Assembly: GCA_963754535.1 (NCBI GenBank)
Contig: CAVWGG010000032.1
Span: 53,841-117,840, forward strand
Length of the DNA: 64,000 nt
Direction: 5' to 3'
Source of the DNA: RPQJ01 sp963754535
GTDB taxonomy: Bacteria > Pseudomonadota > Gammaproteobacteria > Steroidobacterales > Steroidobacteraceae
Below, one piece after another: positions 28,448 through 37,694 of this stretch (within the stretch, counting starts at the first letter, position 1; each line of letters opens with the position of its first letter). The notes beneath the pieces are model-generated. The model was not told where the DNA came from. It saw only the letters and a list, made by a program, of their open reading frames with translations, and ran no database searches. The position numbers and the translations under genes were made by a program.

Positions 28448-29891
28448 TTACTTCGGCCAGACCGGTGCGCCACCGCCGGGCGGCACGATGATGGCCGTGT
28501 AGCGGAGTTTCATCGGGTAATACAGGTTCCAATTGGGCGTACCGAACCACTTGTCCATGAAGCCATCATAGCTGTCCGGCTGGTGCTTATTCTTGTCCCC
28601 GATGTGCAGCATGATCACGTGCGGCTTGCGGGTCCAGTCGATGGCTGAGCTGTACTGGTAGAACGTGGTCATGTCCTGGGTCGAGTAGTACGTGCCAGGG
28701 CCCGTGAAGCTGATCTTGTTCATGTCGCCGCACGCGTGACGCTCGGCCCAGACGTTATCCTGGAACATGCACACTGCGTACAGGGCCGGCGTAGAAGTCG
28801 GCTTCGAAATGATCTGCACGCGCTGGTACATCGTGCCGCGCGAGTAGTCGACCGGCGAGCGCCAGTTGGAGGGACTGTTCGACGGCATCTGGAAGAACTT
28901 GAATGCCTCGTGGTTGCACACCCGAGTGCCGTTACCCTTCTCCAAGCTCCGGGACCCAGATGCAGTTGGCGTCCTTGCTCCAGGGCGTCTCGCCCAGCAG
29001 CGACATCTTGTACGACGTCGTGTGGTCGAACGTGCGATCGAGCAGGAGCAGCTGCCCCGTGGTCGGCGTACCGCCGCCACCCGTCGAGACGGTCAATGTC
29101 GCCGCGTTGCTGGTGTCGCTGCCGTAGGCGTTGTTCACGGTGACGCGGAAGGTCGAACCGCTATCCGCAAAGGTCGCGGCTGGGGTCGTGTAGGACGACC
29201 CTTTCGCACCGACAATGTCGACACCGTTCTTCTGCCACTGGTACGACAACGGGCCGGTGCCCGAGGCTGTGACGCTGAACGAGGCCGTCTGCCCTTCCGT
29301 CACCGTGCGATTCGCCGGATCCGACGTCACCGTGGGCGCGGTTGCGACCGACGTTGACGCCTTGCTGAGCGTCGCGTCGTCGAAGTAATACACGTCCCCG
29401 TTCGCGTCATACGACTGCAGCGCGAACATCAGGCGCGCATCACTGACGGTGCCGCCGAAGTTCTTGGTCGTGAACTGGACCGAGAAGGTCTTCCATGCCG
29501 TCGTCAGGTCGAACACCTGCTTCGACAGACCATAGCTCGTGTACGGCGACACGTGCTTCAGCACGCTGACCGCGACGTCGTGGCCCGTATTGGAATATGC
29601 CTTGAAGGTCAGCGTGTATTGCGTGTTCGGTTCGAGGGACAAACCCGGCTGGTACAGCTGGACGTTCGAGCCCTGCGTGGTGATGCCGACGCGCGCTGCG
29701 TACGTGCTGCCAGCGCCCGCGGCGCCGTTCGTGAACGAACCGGCGCCATTCGTGTAAAAAAGCCACGGCTTGGTGCCGCTCTCGAAGCCCGGATTCACGA
29801 CGACGTTCTGCGCCGAGGCGGTCGACGTCGTTCCTGCCAGCGCGATACCGAGCAACACCATGCCGGCAACCAGATCTAAAAATTTCCGCAT
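28448..29891 (-). CDS. Secreted CBM/Ig-like protein, paralogue 1 (frameshifted)
   Basis: The intact N-terminal part (ATG 29891) has a signal peptide (LLGIALAGTTSTASA), then a CBM4/9-like carbohydrate-binding domain (VVNPGFESGTKPW, TYAARVGITTQGSNVQLYQP, VYYFDDATL). An Ig-like domain follows (SDPANRTVTEGQTASFSVTA, YQWQKNG). One frameshift near 28945 moves the frame to a C-terminal domain of about 170 residues beginning VCNHEAFKFFQMP and ending VPPGGGAPVWPK. The paralogue at 30275 has the same layout without a shift, so an assembly indel is likely. Probably exported and glycan-associated. The C-terminal domain is unknown to me. Confidence 0.8.
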
Positions 29892-30274
29892 TACTAATCC
29901 TCATTCGTATCCAGAGGTTACTGTCGGCCGCGATCACTCGCCAACCGAACCCCGCGGCCAGGATGGGACGCGCGTATTGGGGGCCAATTGAGCGTGCGCG
30001 ATGCACTTATGTCAATGCGACACCTGTCGCTGATCAGCGACGCTTGCGGTGACTTGCAGACCGGCGCGCGCAGCGCTTGCCCGCCCAACCTCATGCGCAA
30101 TAGAGAGTTTAGCGTCGAAACCTGCGCAGTGATGTGAACCAATGCCGGTTGCCGAGCTTTCGCAGCGAAAAAATATTTTCGCCGACCCATGCCCTGACCG
30201 CGTTATGTCCAATTGCGGAACGACACACGTCGATCAACCCTGCGCTACAAGCCCGCAGACGTTCGCGACCGAGA
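29892..30274. other. Intergenic region between the two paralogues
   Basis: No gene is supported in these 383 nt. Several short frames are shadows. It must hold the promoter of paralogue 1; an A/T-rich patch lies at about 30165-30180. No terminator-like hairpin is visible after the upstream paralogue. Confidence 0.5.
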
Positions 30275-32323
30275 CTATTGCGGCCAGACCGGCGCACCGC
30301 CGCCGGGCGGCACGATGATGGCCGTGTAACGCACCCGCATCGGGTAGTACAGCCCCCAGTTCGGCGCGCCGAACCAATTGTTTATGTACTCGGGATAGCT
30401 GTCCGGCTGGATCTTGTTGGCATCGGTAATGTGCAACATGATCACGTGCGGCTTGCGCGTCCAGTCGACTGCCGTGCCGTACAGGTACAGCTTGTTCATG
30501 GCCTGGCTCGAGGTGTACGTGCCTGGCGTCGTGAAGCTGAGCTTGTTCAGGTCGCCGCAGGCATGTCGCGTCCCGATGAGCTCATCCTGGAACATGCACA
30601 ACGCGAACTTGACCGGCGTCGTGCTCGGCTTCGATATGACTTCCAGGCGCTGGTACAAGGTGCCGGTCGAATAGGCGACGGGCGACGTCCAGCTGGCCGG
30701 ATTGCTCGTCGGCATCTGGAAGAACTTGAACGCCTCGTGATTGCACACGTTGGCGGGCGTCTTCCCTGACTTGTAGATGCCCTGCACCGAAATGCAGTTC
30801 GCATTGGAGGGGCTGGGCGTCTCGCCCAGGAGGCTCGCCTTGTACGACGTGGTGAAGTCGAACGTGCGATCCAGCAACACGAGCTGAGTCCCGCCCGGTG
30901 CCGTCACCGTCAAGGTCGCCGCACTGCTCGTGGCGGTTCCGTACGAGTTCCTCACGTTGACCTGGAAGGTCGAACCGCTGTCCGCGAGCACCGTGACCGG
31001 AGTCGTGTAGGACGCGCTGGTCGCATTCGGAACGTCGATGCCGTTCTTCTGCCACTGATAGGTCAACGGGTCACTGCCCGAGGCGGTGACGCTGAACGTA
31101 GCGGTCTGCCCCGCCGCTACTGTCCGGTTCACCGGATTGGTGGCGATGCTCGGCGGGACGCTCGTCGGCACCTTGGTCAGCGTGACGTCGTCGAAATAGA
31201 ACTGGTCGCCGGCCGCGTCATAGGCGCCCACGGCAAACATCAGGCGCCCGTCACTGACCGGCTCCGCAAACCCTGCCGTCGTGAAGGTGGCCGAGAACGT
31301 CTTCCACGCGGTGGTCAGGTCGAACACACGACCGGTCAGCCCATAGCTGGTGCCCGGCACGAGGTGCTTAAGAACACTCACCGCCACGTTGTGGCCGGTG
31401 CTGCAATACGCCTTGAAGCTCAGCGTGTACTGCGTGCTGGGCTCCAGCACCAGGCCCGACTGGCTGAGCTGGACGTTCGATCCCTGCGTGTTGATCAGGA
31501 CCCGCGCTGCCGACGGGCTGGCCGGCCCAGCGACATCGCTGGCCACCGCCGCTGCCCCATTGGTGGTGAAGTCCCATGGGCGGACACCGGTCTCGAACCC
31601 GGAGTTGGCGACCAGGTTATTGTCCGGCCCGACCGGCTGGACCCTGTCCGCCGTATTGACGAAATAATCGATCGCACTGGCGACGCTGGGATTATCGACC
31701 GCATTGCCGGCGAAGACACCGACCTGGCTGACCGCCAGAGTGTGAGCGAAAGTCACGGAGGTGAGCCAGTTCGACCCGTCGAACGAGTACCACTGGGTCC
31801 ACTGGGCACCACTGCGCTGAACCCGCAGGTACATCGGCGACCCGCTGGGAACGCTACCGATGACGAGGTTGCGCCGGATCGTGGGCACACCGTCCAGAAA
31901 GGAAGCTGCAAAGACCCTGAGGCTCGTACCGTCGCTGTAATAGTCGAAACGGATGAAGTTCCGGTCGTCGGCCTGCACCAGGATGCCCTGCACTTCGTTA
32001 CGGCCGACGAGGTTCGAGTTGAACTTGACCTCGACTTCGAAATTGGTGTCGCTGGCCGGTTGCATGATGCGGGGAGCCCGGTTCTGGGCCTGCCACAGGT
32101 CATGCGATGACCCTGCGGGGACCGAGATCTGCGCCTCGGTTCCGGTCATGAACAGTTGCGAATCTCCTACGGGATCGGAGAAGGTCCAGACGCTCGTGTT
32201 GAGCGTCGCCCCATTGAACTCGTCGGAGACGATGCCCGAGGCATCGGCCAATGCCAGCCGCGAGGACAACAGGCCCAGCAGCAACACAGCCCTGGCCACG
32301 CCAACGAACCTTCCACTATTCAT
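30275..32323 (-). CDS. Secreted multidomain CBM/Ig-like protein, paralogue 2
   Basis: About 682 residues from ATG 32323 (GGGGA 7 nt upstream), with a signal peptide (VARAVLLLGLLSSRLALA). The first 200 residues form a concanavalin-like/DUF1349-type domain (SDEFNGATLNTSVWTFSDP, RNFIRFDYYSDGTSLRVF). Then come the CBM4/9-like domain (NSGFETGVRPWDF), the Ig-like domain (NRTVAAGQTATFSVTASG, YQWQKNG) and the same unrecognised C-terminal domain as paralogue 1 (VCNHEAFKFFQMP, ACGDLNKLSFTTPGTY, DWTRKPHVIMLHI). Exported; likely binds polysaccharide. A longer upstream frame adds no homology. Confidence 0.82.
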   Translation of the reverse strand: MNSGRFVGVARAVLLLGLLSSRLALADASGIVSDEFNGATLNTSVWTFSDPVGDSQLFMTGTEAQISVPAGSSHDLWQAQNRAPRIMQPASDTNFEVEVKFNSNLVGRNEVQGILVQADDRNFIRFDYYSDGTSLRVFAASFLDGVPTIRRNLVIGSVPSGSPMYLRVQRSGAQWTQWYSFDGSNWLTSVTFAHTLAVSQVGVFAGNAVDNPSVASAIDYFVNTADRVQPVGPDNNLVANSGFETGVRPWDFTTNGAAAVASDVAGPASPSAARVLINTQGSNVQLSQSGLVLEPSTQYTLSFKAYCSTGHNVAVSVLKHLVPGTSYGLTGRVFDLTTAWKTFSATFTTAGFAEPVSDGRLMFAVGAYDAAGDQFYFDDVTLTKVPTSVPPSIATNPVNRTVAAGQTATFSVTASGSDPLTYQWQKNGIDVPNATSASYTTPVTVLADSGSTFQVNVRNSYGTATSSAATLTVTAPGGTQLVLLDRTFDFTTSYKASLLGETPSPSNANCISVQGIYKSGKTPANVCNHEAFKFFQMPTSNPASWTSPVAYSTGTLYQRLEVISKPSTTPVKFALCMFQDELIGTRHACGDLNKLSFTTPGTYTSSQAMNKLYLYGTAVDWTRKPHVIMLHITDANKIQPDSYPEYINNWFGAPNWGLYYPMRVRYTAIIVPPGGGAPVWPQ

Positions 32324-32757
32324 GACAGTCCCCAGTTCCATTTCGTGCGCCGCTAACCGCTTGATTTTTTTAGAGTAACAAAGACAGAGCACGAGCAAGC
32401 GGTGCTTTAACTTAACGACCGACAAATTTTGGGGCATGTTGCATGCCTTGCGCAACGCGACCCCCAACTGCAGCCCGCCCTGCTAACACACGTGTTCGTC
32501 GTTCATACCAGACAAGGCGGCATCGATAGCGTGACGCACGTCTCATTCCACGTATTGAGCGGCGTCCTGCGATCAACCCGGGGTTCCCTGGCTCTTCACA
32601 TCGACGCCCTGTGCGATCTTGTCGGTCGTGGTACGGGCGCTTCCTCTTCTTGAAGCACGTCCCAATTCCGGGCTGCCGGGGACGCTATCATGGCGTGGCC
32701 CTGGCGGTACGCGACGAATTGACGCGCGCACCAGCCAGGCCCCCAGGAGCGTCCAGC
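32324..32757. other. Divergent promoter region at the border of the polysaccharide locus
   Basis: 434 nt separate the minus-strand secreted protein from the plus-strand glycosyltransferase operon. It contains an A/T-rich stretch near 32360-32420 and GCATGTTGCATGC near 32432. No gene is supported. Confidence 0.5.
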
Positions 32758-33747
32758 GTGTCCGAACAACCGGACTTGTCGGTCATCGTCCCCTTCTACA
32801 ACGAAGAGGACAACATCCGTCGCATGCATGCGGCCATCGTCGCGGCCATCGAGCCGCTCGGCGTGCCGTTCGAAATGGTGCTCGTCAACGATGGCAGCCG
32901 CGACCGGACGCTCGAACGGGCGACCGAGATCGCCCGGGAAGACCCCCGCGTGCGCGTGGTGAACTTCCGGCGCAACTATGGACAGACCCCCGCCATGGCA
33001 GCCGGCATCGAGCAGGCCCACGGCAAGGTGCTGGTCACCATGGACGGCGACCTGCAGAACGACCCGCGCGACATCGAGCACTTCCTGGCCAAGATCAACG
33101 AAGGCTACGACATCGTGGTCGGCTGGCGCTTCAACCGGCAGGACAAGCTCATCTCGCGCAAGATCCCCTCGAAGATCGCCAACTGGCTGATCGGCAAGGT
33201 GACCGGCGTGCCGATCAAGGACAACGGGTGTTCGCTCAAGGCCTACCGGGCCGCGCTGATCAAGGAGATCCCGCTCTACTCCGAGATGCACCGCTTCATC
33301 CCGGCCATGGCGTCCATCGCCGGGCCGCGCGTCGCAGAGATCAAGGTGCGGCACCATGCGCGGCAGTTCGGCCAGTCCAAGTACGGCCTGTCGCGCGTGT
33401 ACAAGGTGCTGCTCGACCTCATGGTGATCAAGACCGTGGCGTCGTTCACGTCCCGGCCATTGCAGTGGTTCACGATACTGTCGTTGCCGCTGCTGGCGAT
33501 CGGCAGTTTCGCACTGGGTTACGCACTCCAGGACTGGGCGGTCACCGGCGGCATGATGTCGCTGCCCATTGCCGGCACCGGCGTGGTGCTGCTGACCGGG
33601 GCCATCATCCTCGTCAGCGGAGGCGTGCTCGGCGAGCTTGTGTACAAGCTTGGCGACGTCCGCGAGAGCGATTTTTCACGCCTGACCGTCAAGGTCTGGA
33701 CGCAATCTACCGGGGCCCAGCGCCCCGAGGTGTCTGTGCATGGTTGA
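32758..33747 (+). CDS. GT2 glycosyltransferase, polyprenyl-phosphate type (DPM1/GtrB-like)
   Basis: 329 residues from GTG 32758 (AGGAG 10 nt upstream). The GT-A domain shows LSVIVPFYNEEDNIRRM, LVNDGSRDRT and the metal-binding DGDLQNDP. RRNYGQTPAMAAGIEQA and the conserved KDNGCSLKAYR are typical of enzymes that move sugars onto polyprenyl phosphate. Two C-terminal membrane helices (about 240-262 and 272-296) anchor it. First of five genes linked by 4-8 nt overlaps. Confidence 0.9.
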   Translation: MSEQPDLSVIVPFYNEEDNIRRMHAAIVAAIEPLGVPFEMVLVNDGSRDRTLERATEIAREDPRVRVVNFRRNYGQTPAMAAGIEQAHGKVLVTMDGDLQNDPRDIEHFLAKINEGYDIVVGWRFNRQDKLISRKIPSKIANWLIGKVTGVPIKDNGCSLKAYRAALIKEIPLYSEMHRFIPAMASIAGPRVAEIKVRHHARQFGQSKYGLSRVYKVLLDLMVIKTVASFTSRPLQWFTILSLPLLAIGSFALGYALQDWAVTGGMMSLPIAGTGVVLLTGAIILVSGGVLGELVYKLGDVRESDFSRLTVKVWTQSTGAQRPEVSVHG

Positions 33748-34733
33748 ACTGAATCCGGACGTCGAACTGTCGGTGATCGTGCCCGTGGGCAGCCGGCAGG
33801 CTGACCCCGCCACGCTCTATGCCGAGTACAAGGCCGGGCTCGACGCCCTGCGTCGAGCGCTACGAAATGATCTTCGTGCTGGACGGGCCGCGCGAAAAGT
33901 TCGCCACCGGGCTACGTGCCCTGCTCGATGCCGGCGAGCGCTTCACGGTCATCAGCCTGAGTCGCCCGTTCGGCGAGGCGACCGCACTGATGGCCGGCTT
34001 CGAACACGCCTCCGGACAGGTGATCGTGACCTTGCCGGCCTACCACCAGATCGAAGCCGCCGATGTCGCGAAGCTCGTCGCCGGACTCGATTCCGCCGAC
34101 GTGGTCATCGGCCACCGCCACCCACGCGCAGGCGGGCCGCTTGAGCGCATGCGCCGCGCGATGTTCCACGGCCTGCTCGGCTGGGTGACACGCCTCAAGT
34201 TCCGCGATCTCGGCTGCGGCGCCCGCGCGCTCGACCGGCGCGTGCTGGAGGAGATCCAGCTGTACGGCGAACAGCACCGCTTCCTCGCCGTGCTCGCCGA
34301 CCGGCAGGGGTTCCGCGTCCGCGAGGTCGACGTGCGGCAGTCCCCCAAGGACCGGTTCGAGGGCGTGTACCAGCCGCGCGAGTACACGCGCGGGTTCCTG
34401 GACATCTTCACGGTGTTCTTCCTGGTGCGCTTCACCAAGAGGCCCCTGCGTTTCTTCGGCATGGTGGGCGTGACGACTTTCGCGGTCGGCGCGATCGCCG
34501 TCACCTGGATGGTGATCGAGAGGCTGTTCTTCGGCCAGGCGCTGGCTGACCGCCCAGCGCTCCTGCTCGCCTCGTTGCTGGTCGTGCTGGGGCTGCAGTT
34601 GTTCGCGCTCGGGCTGCTCGGCGAACTGATGATCTTCACCCACGCCCGCGGCCTGAAGGACTACCAGGTCGAGCGGGTGATCCAGTTCCGCGACGAACGC
34701 GCCAATTCCACCAACCGCCCCGTAGCATCATGA
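33740..34733 (+). CDS. GT2 glycosyltransferase (frameshifted)
   Basis: The N-terminal frame MVELNPDVELSVIVPVGSRQ shifts near 33855 into the frame ERYEMIFVLDGPREKFATG. The rest is a GT2 protein with FGEATALMAGFEHASGQVIVTL, FRDLGCGARALDRRVLEEI and two C-terminal membrane segments (FFGMVGVTTFAVGAIAVTW and LLASLLVVLGLQLFALGLL). The usual DxD is replaced around LPAYHQIEAAD, so activity may be altered. It overlaps its neighbours by 8 and 4 nt. The shift is probably an assembly indel. Confidence 0.8.
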
Positions 34734-35668
34734 GCTGGACACCGCAGATCGCAGTGCTGATTCCCTGCCTCAATGAAGAGGTCGCGATCCCGAAGGTGAT
34801 CGCCGACTTCCGGCGGCACCTGCCCGATGCCCTGATCTTCGTTTACGACAACGGTTCGACGGATCGCACCTCCGATGTCGCCCGCGCGGCCGGCGCCATC
34901 GTGCGCCGCGAACCGCTCAAGGGCAAAGGCAACGTCGTGCGCAGGATGTTCGCCGACATCGAGGCCGATATCTACGTGCTCGTGGACGGCGACGACACCT
35001 ACGACGCGGCCAGCGCTCCCGCATTGATCCAGCGCCTGATCGAGGACTCGCTCGACATGGTGAACGGCGCCCGCGAAGAAAAGTCGGACCTGGCCTACCG
35101 TCGCGGACACCGCTTCGGCAACCGGTTGCTGACCGGCCTGGTCGTGTACTTCTTCGGCGAGCGCATGAGCGACATGCTGTCGGGCTACCGCATCATGTCG
35201 CGGCGGTTCGTCAAGTCGTTCCCGGCCCTTTCCACCGGCTTCGAGACGGAGACGGAATTGACCGTGCACGCATTGGAACTGCGCCTGCCGATCGCAGAGG
35301 TCATGACGCCATACCGGGAACGACCGCCCGCCTCTTCCAGCAAATTGCGCACCATTCCCGACGGTATTCGCATCGTGCGCCTGATCGCCCGCCTCGTGCG
35401 CGAGGAACGCCCGCTGGAATTCTTCTCTGCCGTGGCGGGCTTGCTCGCCGTCGCGGCCGTCCTGTTGGCCGTGCCGGTGATCGGCGAATACCTGCGGACC
35501 GGGTTGGTGCCGAGACTGCCCACGGCGTTGCTGTCCACCGGGTTGATGCTGATCAGCTTCCTCAGTCTTGCCTGCGGCCTGATCCTGTCCACGGTCACCC
35601 GCGGGCGCATGGAAAACAAGCGGCTGCAGTACTTGAACATACCGATCCGGCCGCCCCGCCCGCAGTGA
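34730..35668 (+). CDS. GT2 glycosyltransferase, dolichyl-phosphate sugar type
   Basis: 312 residues. The GT-A domain has IAVLIPCLNEEVAIPKVI, YDNGSTDRTSDVA and the DxD-like VDGDDTYD. The segment GEREMSDMLSGYRIMSRRFVKSFP-like region is that of polyprenyl-phosphate glucosyltransferases. Two membrane helices lie near the C-terminus. The ATG overlaps the previous stop (ATGA) and the stop overlaps the GtrA start, so translation is coupled. Confidence 0.88.
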   Translation: MSWTPQIAVLIPCLNEEVAIPKVIADFRRHLPDALIFVYDNGSTDRTSDVARAAGAIVRREPLKGKGNVVRRMFADIEADIYVLVDGDDTYDAASAPALIQRLIEDSLDMVNGAREEKSDLAYRRGHRFGNRLLTGLVVYFFGERMSDMLSGYRIMSRRFVKSFPALSTGFETETELTVHALELRLPIAEVMTPYRERPPASSSKLRTIPDGIRIVRLIARLVREERPLEFFSAVAGLLAVAAVLLAVPVIGEYLRTGLVPRLPTALLSTGLMLISFLSLACGLILSTVTRGRMENKRLQYLNIPIRPPRPQ

Positions 35669-36102
35669 AGACGACGCCGGGAGCCATGGCCACGCGGCAA
35701 TTGCTGTCGTTCTCGGTCGTGGGGGCGATCGGCTTCGTGGTGGACGCTGCGGCGCTTTATGTGGCGATGCACGTGCTCGGCGCCGGCCTCTACGCCGGCC
35801 GACTGCTCTCCTACCTGTGCGCCGCGACCAGCACCTGGGCGCTCAACCGCTGCTACACGTTCCGGGCGCAGCGCAGTCCCGACAGGTTTGCCGAATGGGG
35901 ACGATTCATGGCGGCGAACGCCGTGGGCGGACTCGTAAACTACACGACCTATGCGCTGCTCGTGGCCACCTGGAAGGTCGCGACGGCGCACCCTGTACTT
36001 GGCGTGGCCGCAGGCTCGGTCGCCGGTCTCGCAATCAATTTCTTCCTGAGCCGTCGCGTCGTCTTCAGGGAGTCTGCGAACGGCGGAGGGTTCAGGCGAT
36101 GA
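35665..36102 (+). CDS. GtrA-family membrane protein
   Basis: 145 residues with four membrane segments (FSVVGAIGFVVDAAALYVAM to GVAAGSVAGLAINFFLSR) and the typical RCYTFRAQRS and SRRVVF loops of GtrA/DPMS_3. GtrA proteins are thought to flip or position polyprenyl-phosphate sugars and are often linked to GT2 enzymes like those just upstream. GTG start at 35665, overlapping the preceding stop by 4 nt. Confidence 0.9.
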   Translation: MKTTPGAMATRQLLSFSVVGAIGFVVDAAALYVAMHVLGAGLYAGRLLSYLCAATSTWALNRCYTFRAQRSPDRFAEWGRFMAANAVGGLVNYTTYALLVATWKVATAHPVLGVAAGSVAGLAINFFLSRRVVFRESANGGGFRR

Positions 36103-36533
36103 AGAACATCCTGATGGCCATCGACAAGGCCGGCACGAGCAACGCAGCACTCGGGATGGCCCGGTCGCTTGCGAAAGCCTTCGGCGCAAAAGTCTGGCTG
36201 GTGCACGTAGCAGCGCCCGATCCCGCATTCGTCGGCTTCGATGCAGGTCCCCAGGCCGTCCGGGACGACCGTGCGAGGCAACTGCGTGACGAGCACCGGG
36301 CGATGCAGGACATGGCGGAAGCGCTTCGCCACGAGGGCCTCACGGCCGAGGCCCGGGTTCTTGAAGGGGAAACCGTCGAGACCCTGCTCCAGCAGGCCCG
36401 GGCCGTCGCCGCCGACATGATCATCCTGCAGCGTTCGAATCGCAGCCCCCTGGCGCGGAAGTTCATTGGGGCGACTTGCGAATCAGTGGTCAGGCACAGC
36501 GAATGCCCGGTGCTCGTGCTGCCGTCGGAGTGA
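36099..36533 (+). CDS. Universal stress protein (UspA family)
   Basis: 144 residues, one Usp domain: MKNILMAIDKAGTSNAALGMA at the N-terminus, and a C-terminal segment NRSPLARKFIGATCESVVRHSECPVLVL close to the ATP-binding G-2x-G-9x-G(S/T) motif, though the glycine positions are substituted. It overlaps gtrA by 4 nt, so it is made with the glycosyltransferases, an unusual partner. The role is unknown. Confidence 0.9.
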   Translation: MKNILMAIDKAGTSNAALGMARSLAKAFGAKVWLVHVAAPDPAFVGFDAGPQAVRDDRARQLRDEHRAMQDMAEALRHEGLTAEARVLEGETVETLLQQARAVAADMIILQRSNRSPLARKFIGATCESVVRHSECPVLVLPSE

Positions 36534-36573
36534 CGTGAGACGTCGCGGCGACTCGCGCGGCACGTCGACCCCA

Positions 36574-37694
36574 TCAACGCCCGCACAACGGGGCCAGTGC
36601 ATCGGCAAACGCGCTCGCAGTTGCCTGCGCCTCCGGCGGGCTACCGGTAGTTCCCTCCTGTTCGACATTGCCAGCGCGCACCGCCGCCAGGACCTGCGGT
36701 TTGAACTGCGCGAATTCACAGGCAAACCGCACCGCGCCCGCATCGTTGAGATGCAGCAAGTCCCGGAACATGGAATCCGGGTATTCGACGAACTCGGCCC
36801 GGAGGATGGTGAGGTCGCCCCTCTGCTCGAACGGGCGAAGGTAAGCGAGCAGGTCGGCTTCGTAGTCCGAGGGCGCCCTCGCCTCGATCACCCGCGCCGG
36901 GGATGGCAACGTGATCCAGAAGACCGCGACACCGTTCGATCGCGCGAGACTGAGGATCTGCCGGAAGTAGTAGTCGTTCATCTCCTTGACGACGAAGGGC
37001 TTCGCATACAGATCCGTGATTCCGGGGCGCAGCACGCTGGCGTCGTACCGGCCTTTCGCCGCGTCTTGCGCGTAGCTGGCCACTCGATCCGGTCCGGCGG
37101 GAAGTAATGGGGCACCTTGGCGTCCGCGAAGAAGCTCGTGTCTCCCTTGGTCAGCAGGTCCCGCAGGCTGTCGCGATGCATCAGGATCCAGGACACGCGC
37201 GTCGAACACCCCGTACAACGCATCCGTCCAGCTATCGGACTGGACAACCAGCGACGGGCACCTCGCTCCAGTGCGCGAAGCTCCCGATGAGCACTTCGTA
37301 TCGAATCTGCCCGAACGTGTGAGGGCTGTGGCGCGATCACCAGCGCCTTCGGGATCCTGCCCTCGGCAAACTGGCGCGCGAGCAGCAGATAGGTCTTAGG
37401 GGTACCGCCGGCGGGGATGGCGTCGTTACGGGCCACGAGTCCGTCGTCCACCAGGGCACTGGCGAGCAGCCCGGATCGCGCGACCGAGTCCCCGACGACC
37501 TGCACGTCCGGCGCAGGTTGGCTCTCGACACGGGCGCGAATGATGTCTTCCTGCTTGACCAGCCACCCTTCCGGCAGCAATGCACGGCAGGACAGGTCCA
37601 GGGCGACGACCAGGACCAGCGCCCAACCGCACGCAACGAGCGCTCGCCGACCGCGCGCCTCAGAACTGGAAGTAGATGAATGAGGCGCCGTCAT
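36574..37694 (-). CDS. SGNH-hydrolase-like protein paired with MBOAT (frameshifted)
   Basis: The first frame (ATG 37694) encodes a signal anchor (ALVACGWALVLVVALDLSCRAL) and VQVVGDSVARSGLL, the GDS block of SGNH enzymes, which includes the catalytic Ser. The last frame has YYFRQILSLARSNGVAVFWIT and DLLHLNDAGAVRF, the D-x-x-H block. At least two frame changes lie between (near 37250-37330 and 37080). AlgX/DltD-like proteins of this kind complete O-acetyl transfer to extracytoplasmic glycans. It overlaps the MBOAT gene end by about 35 nt. Confidence 0.75.
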
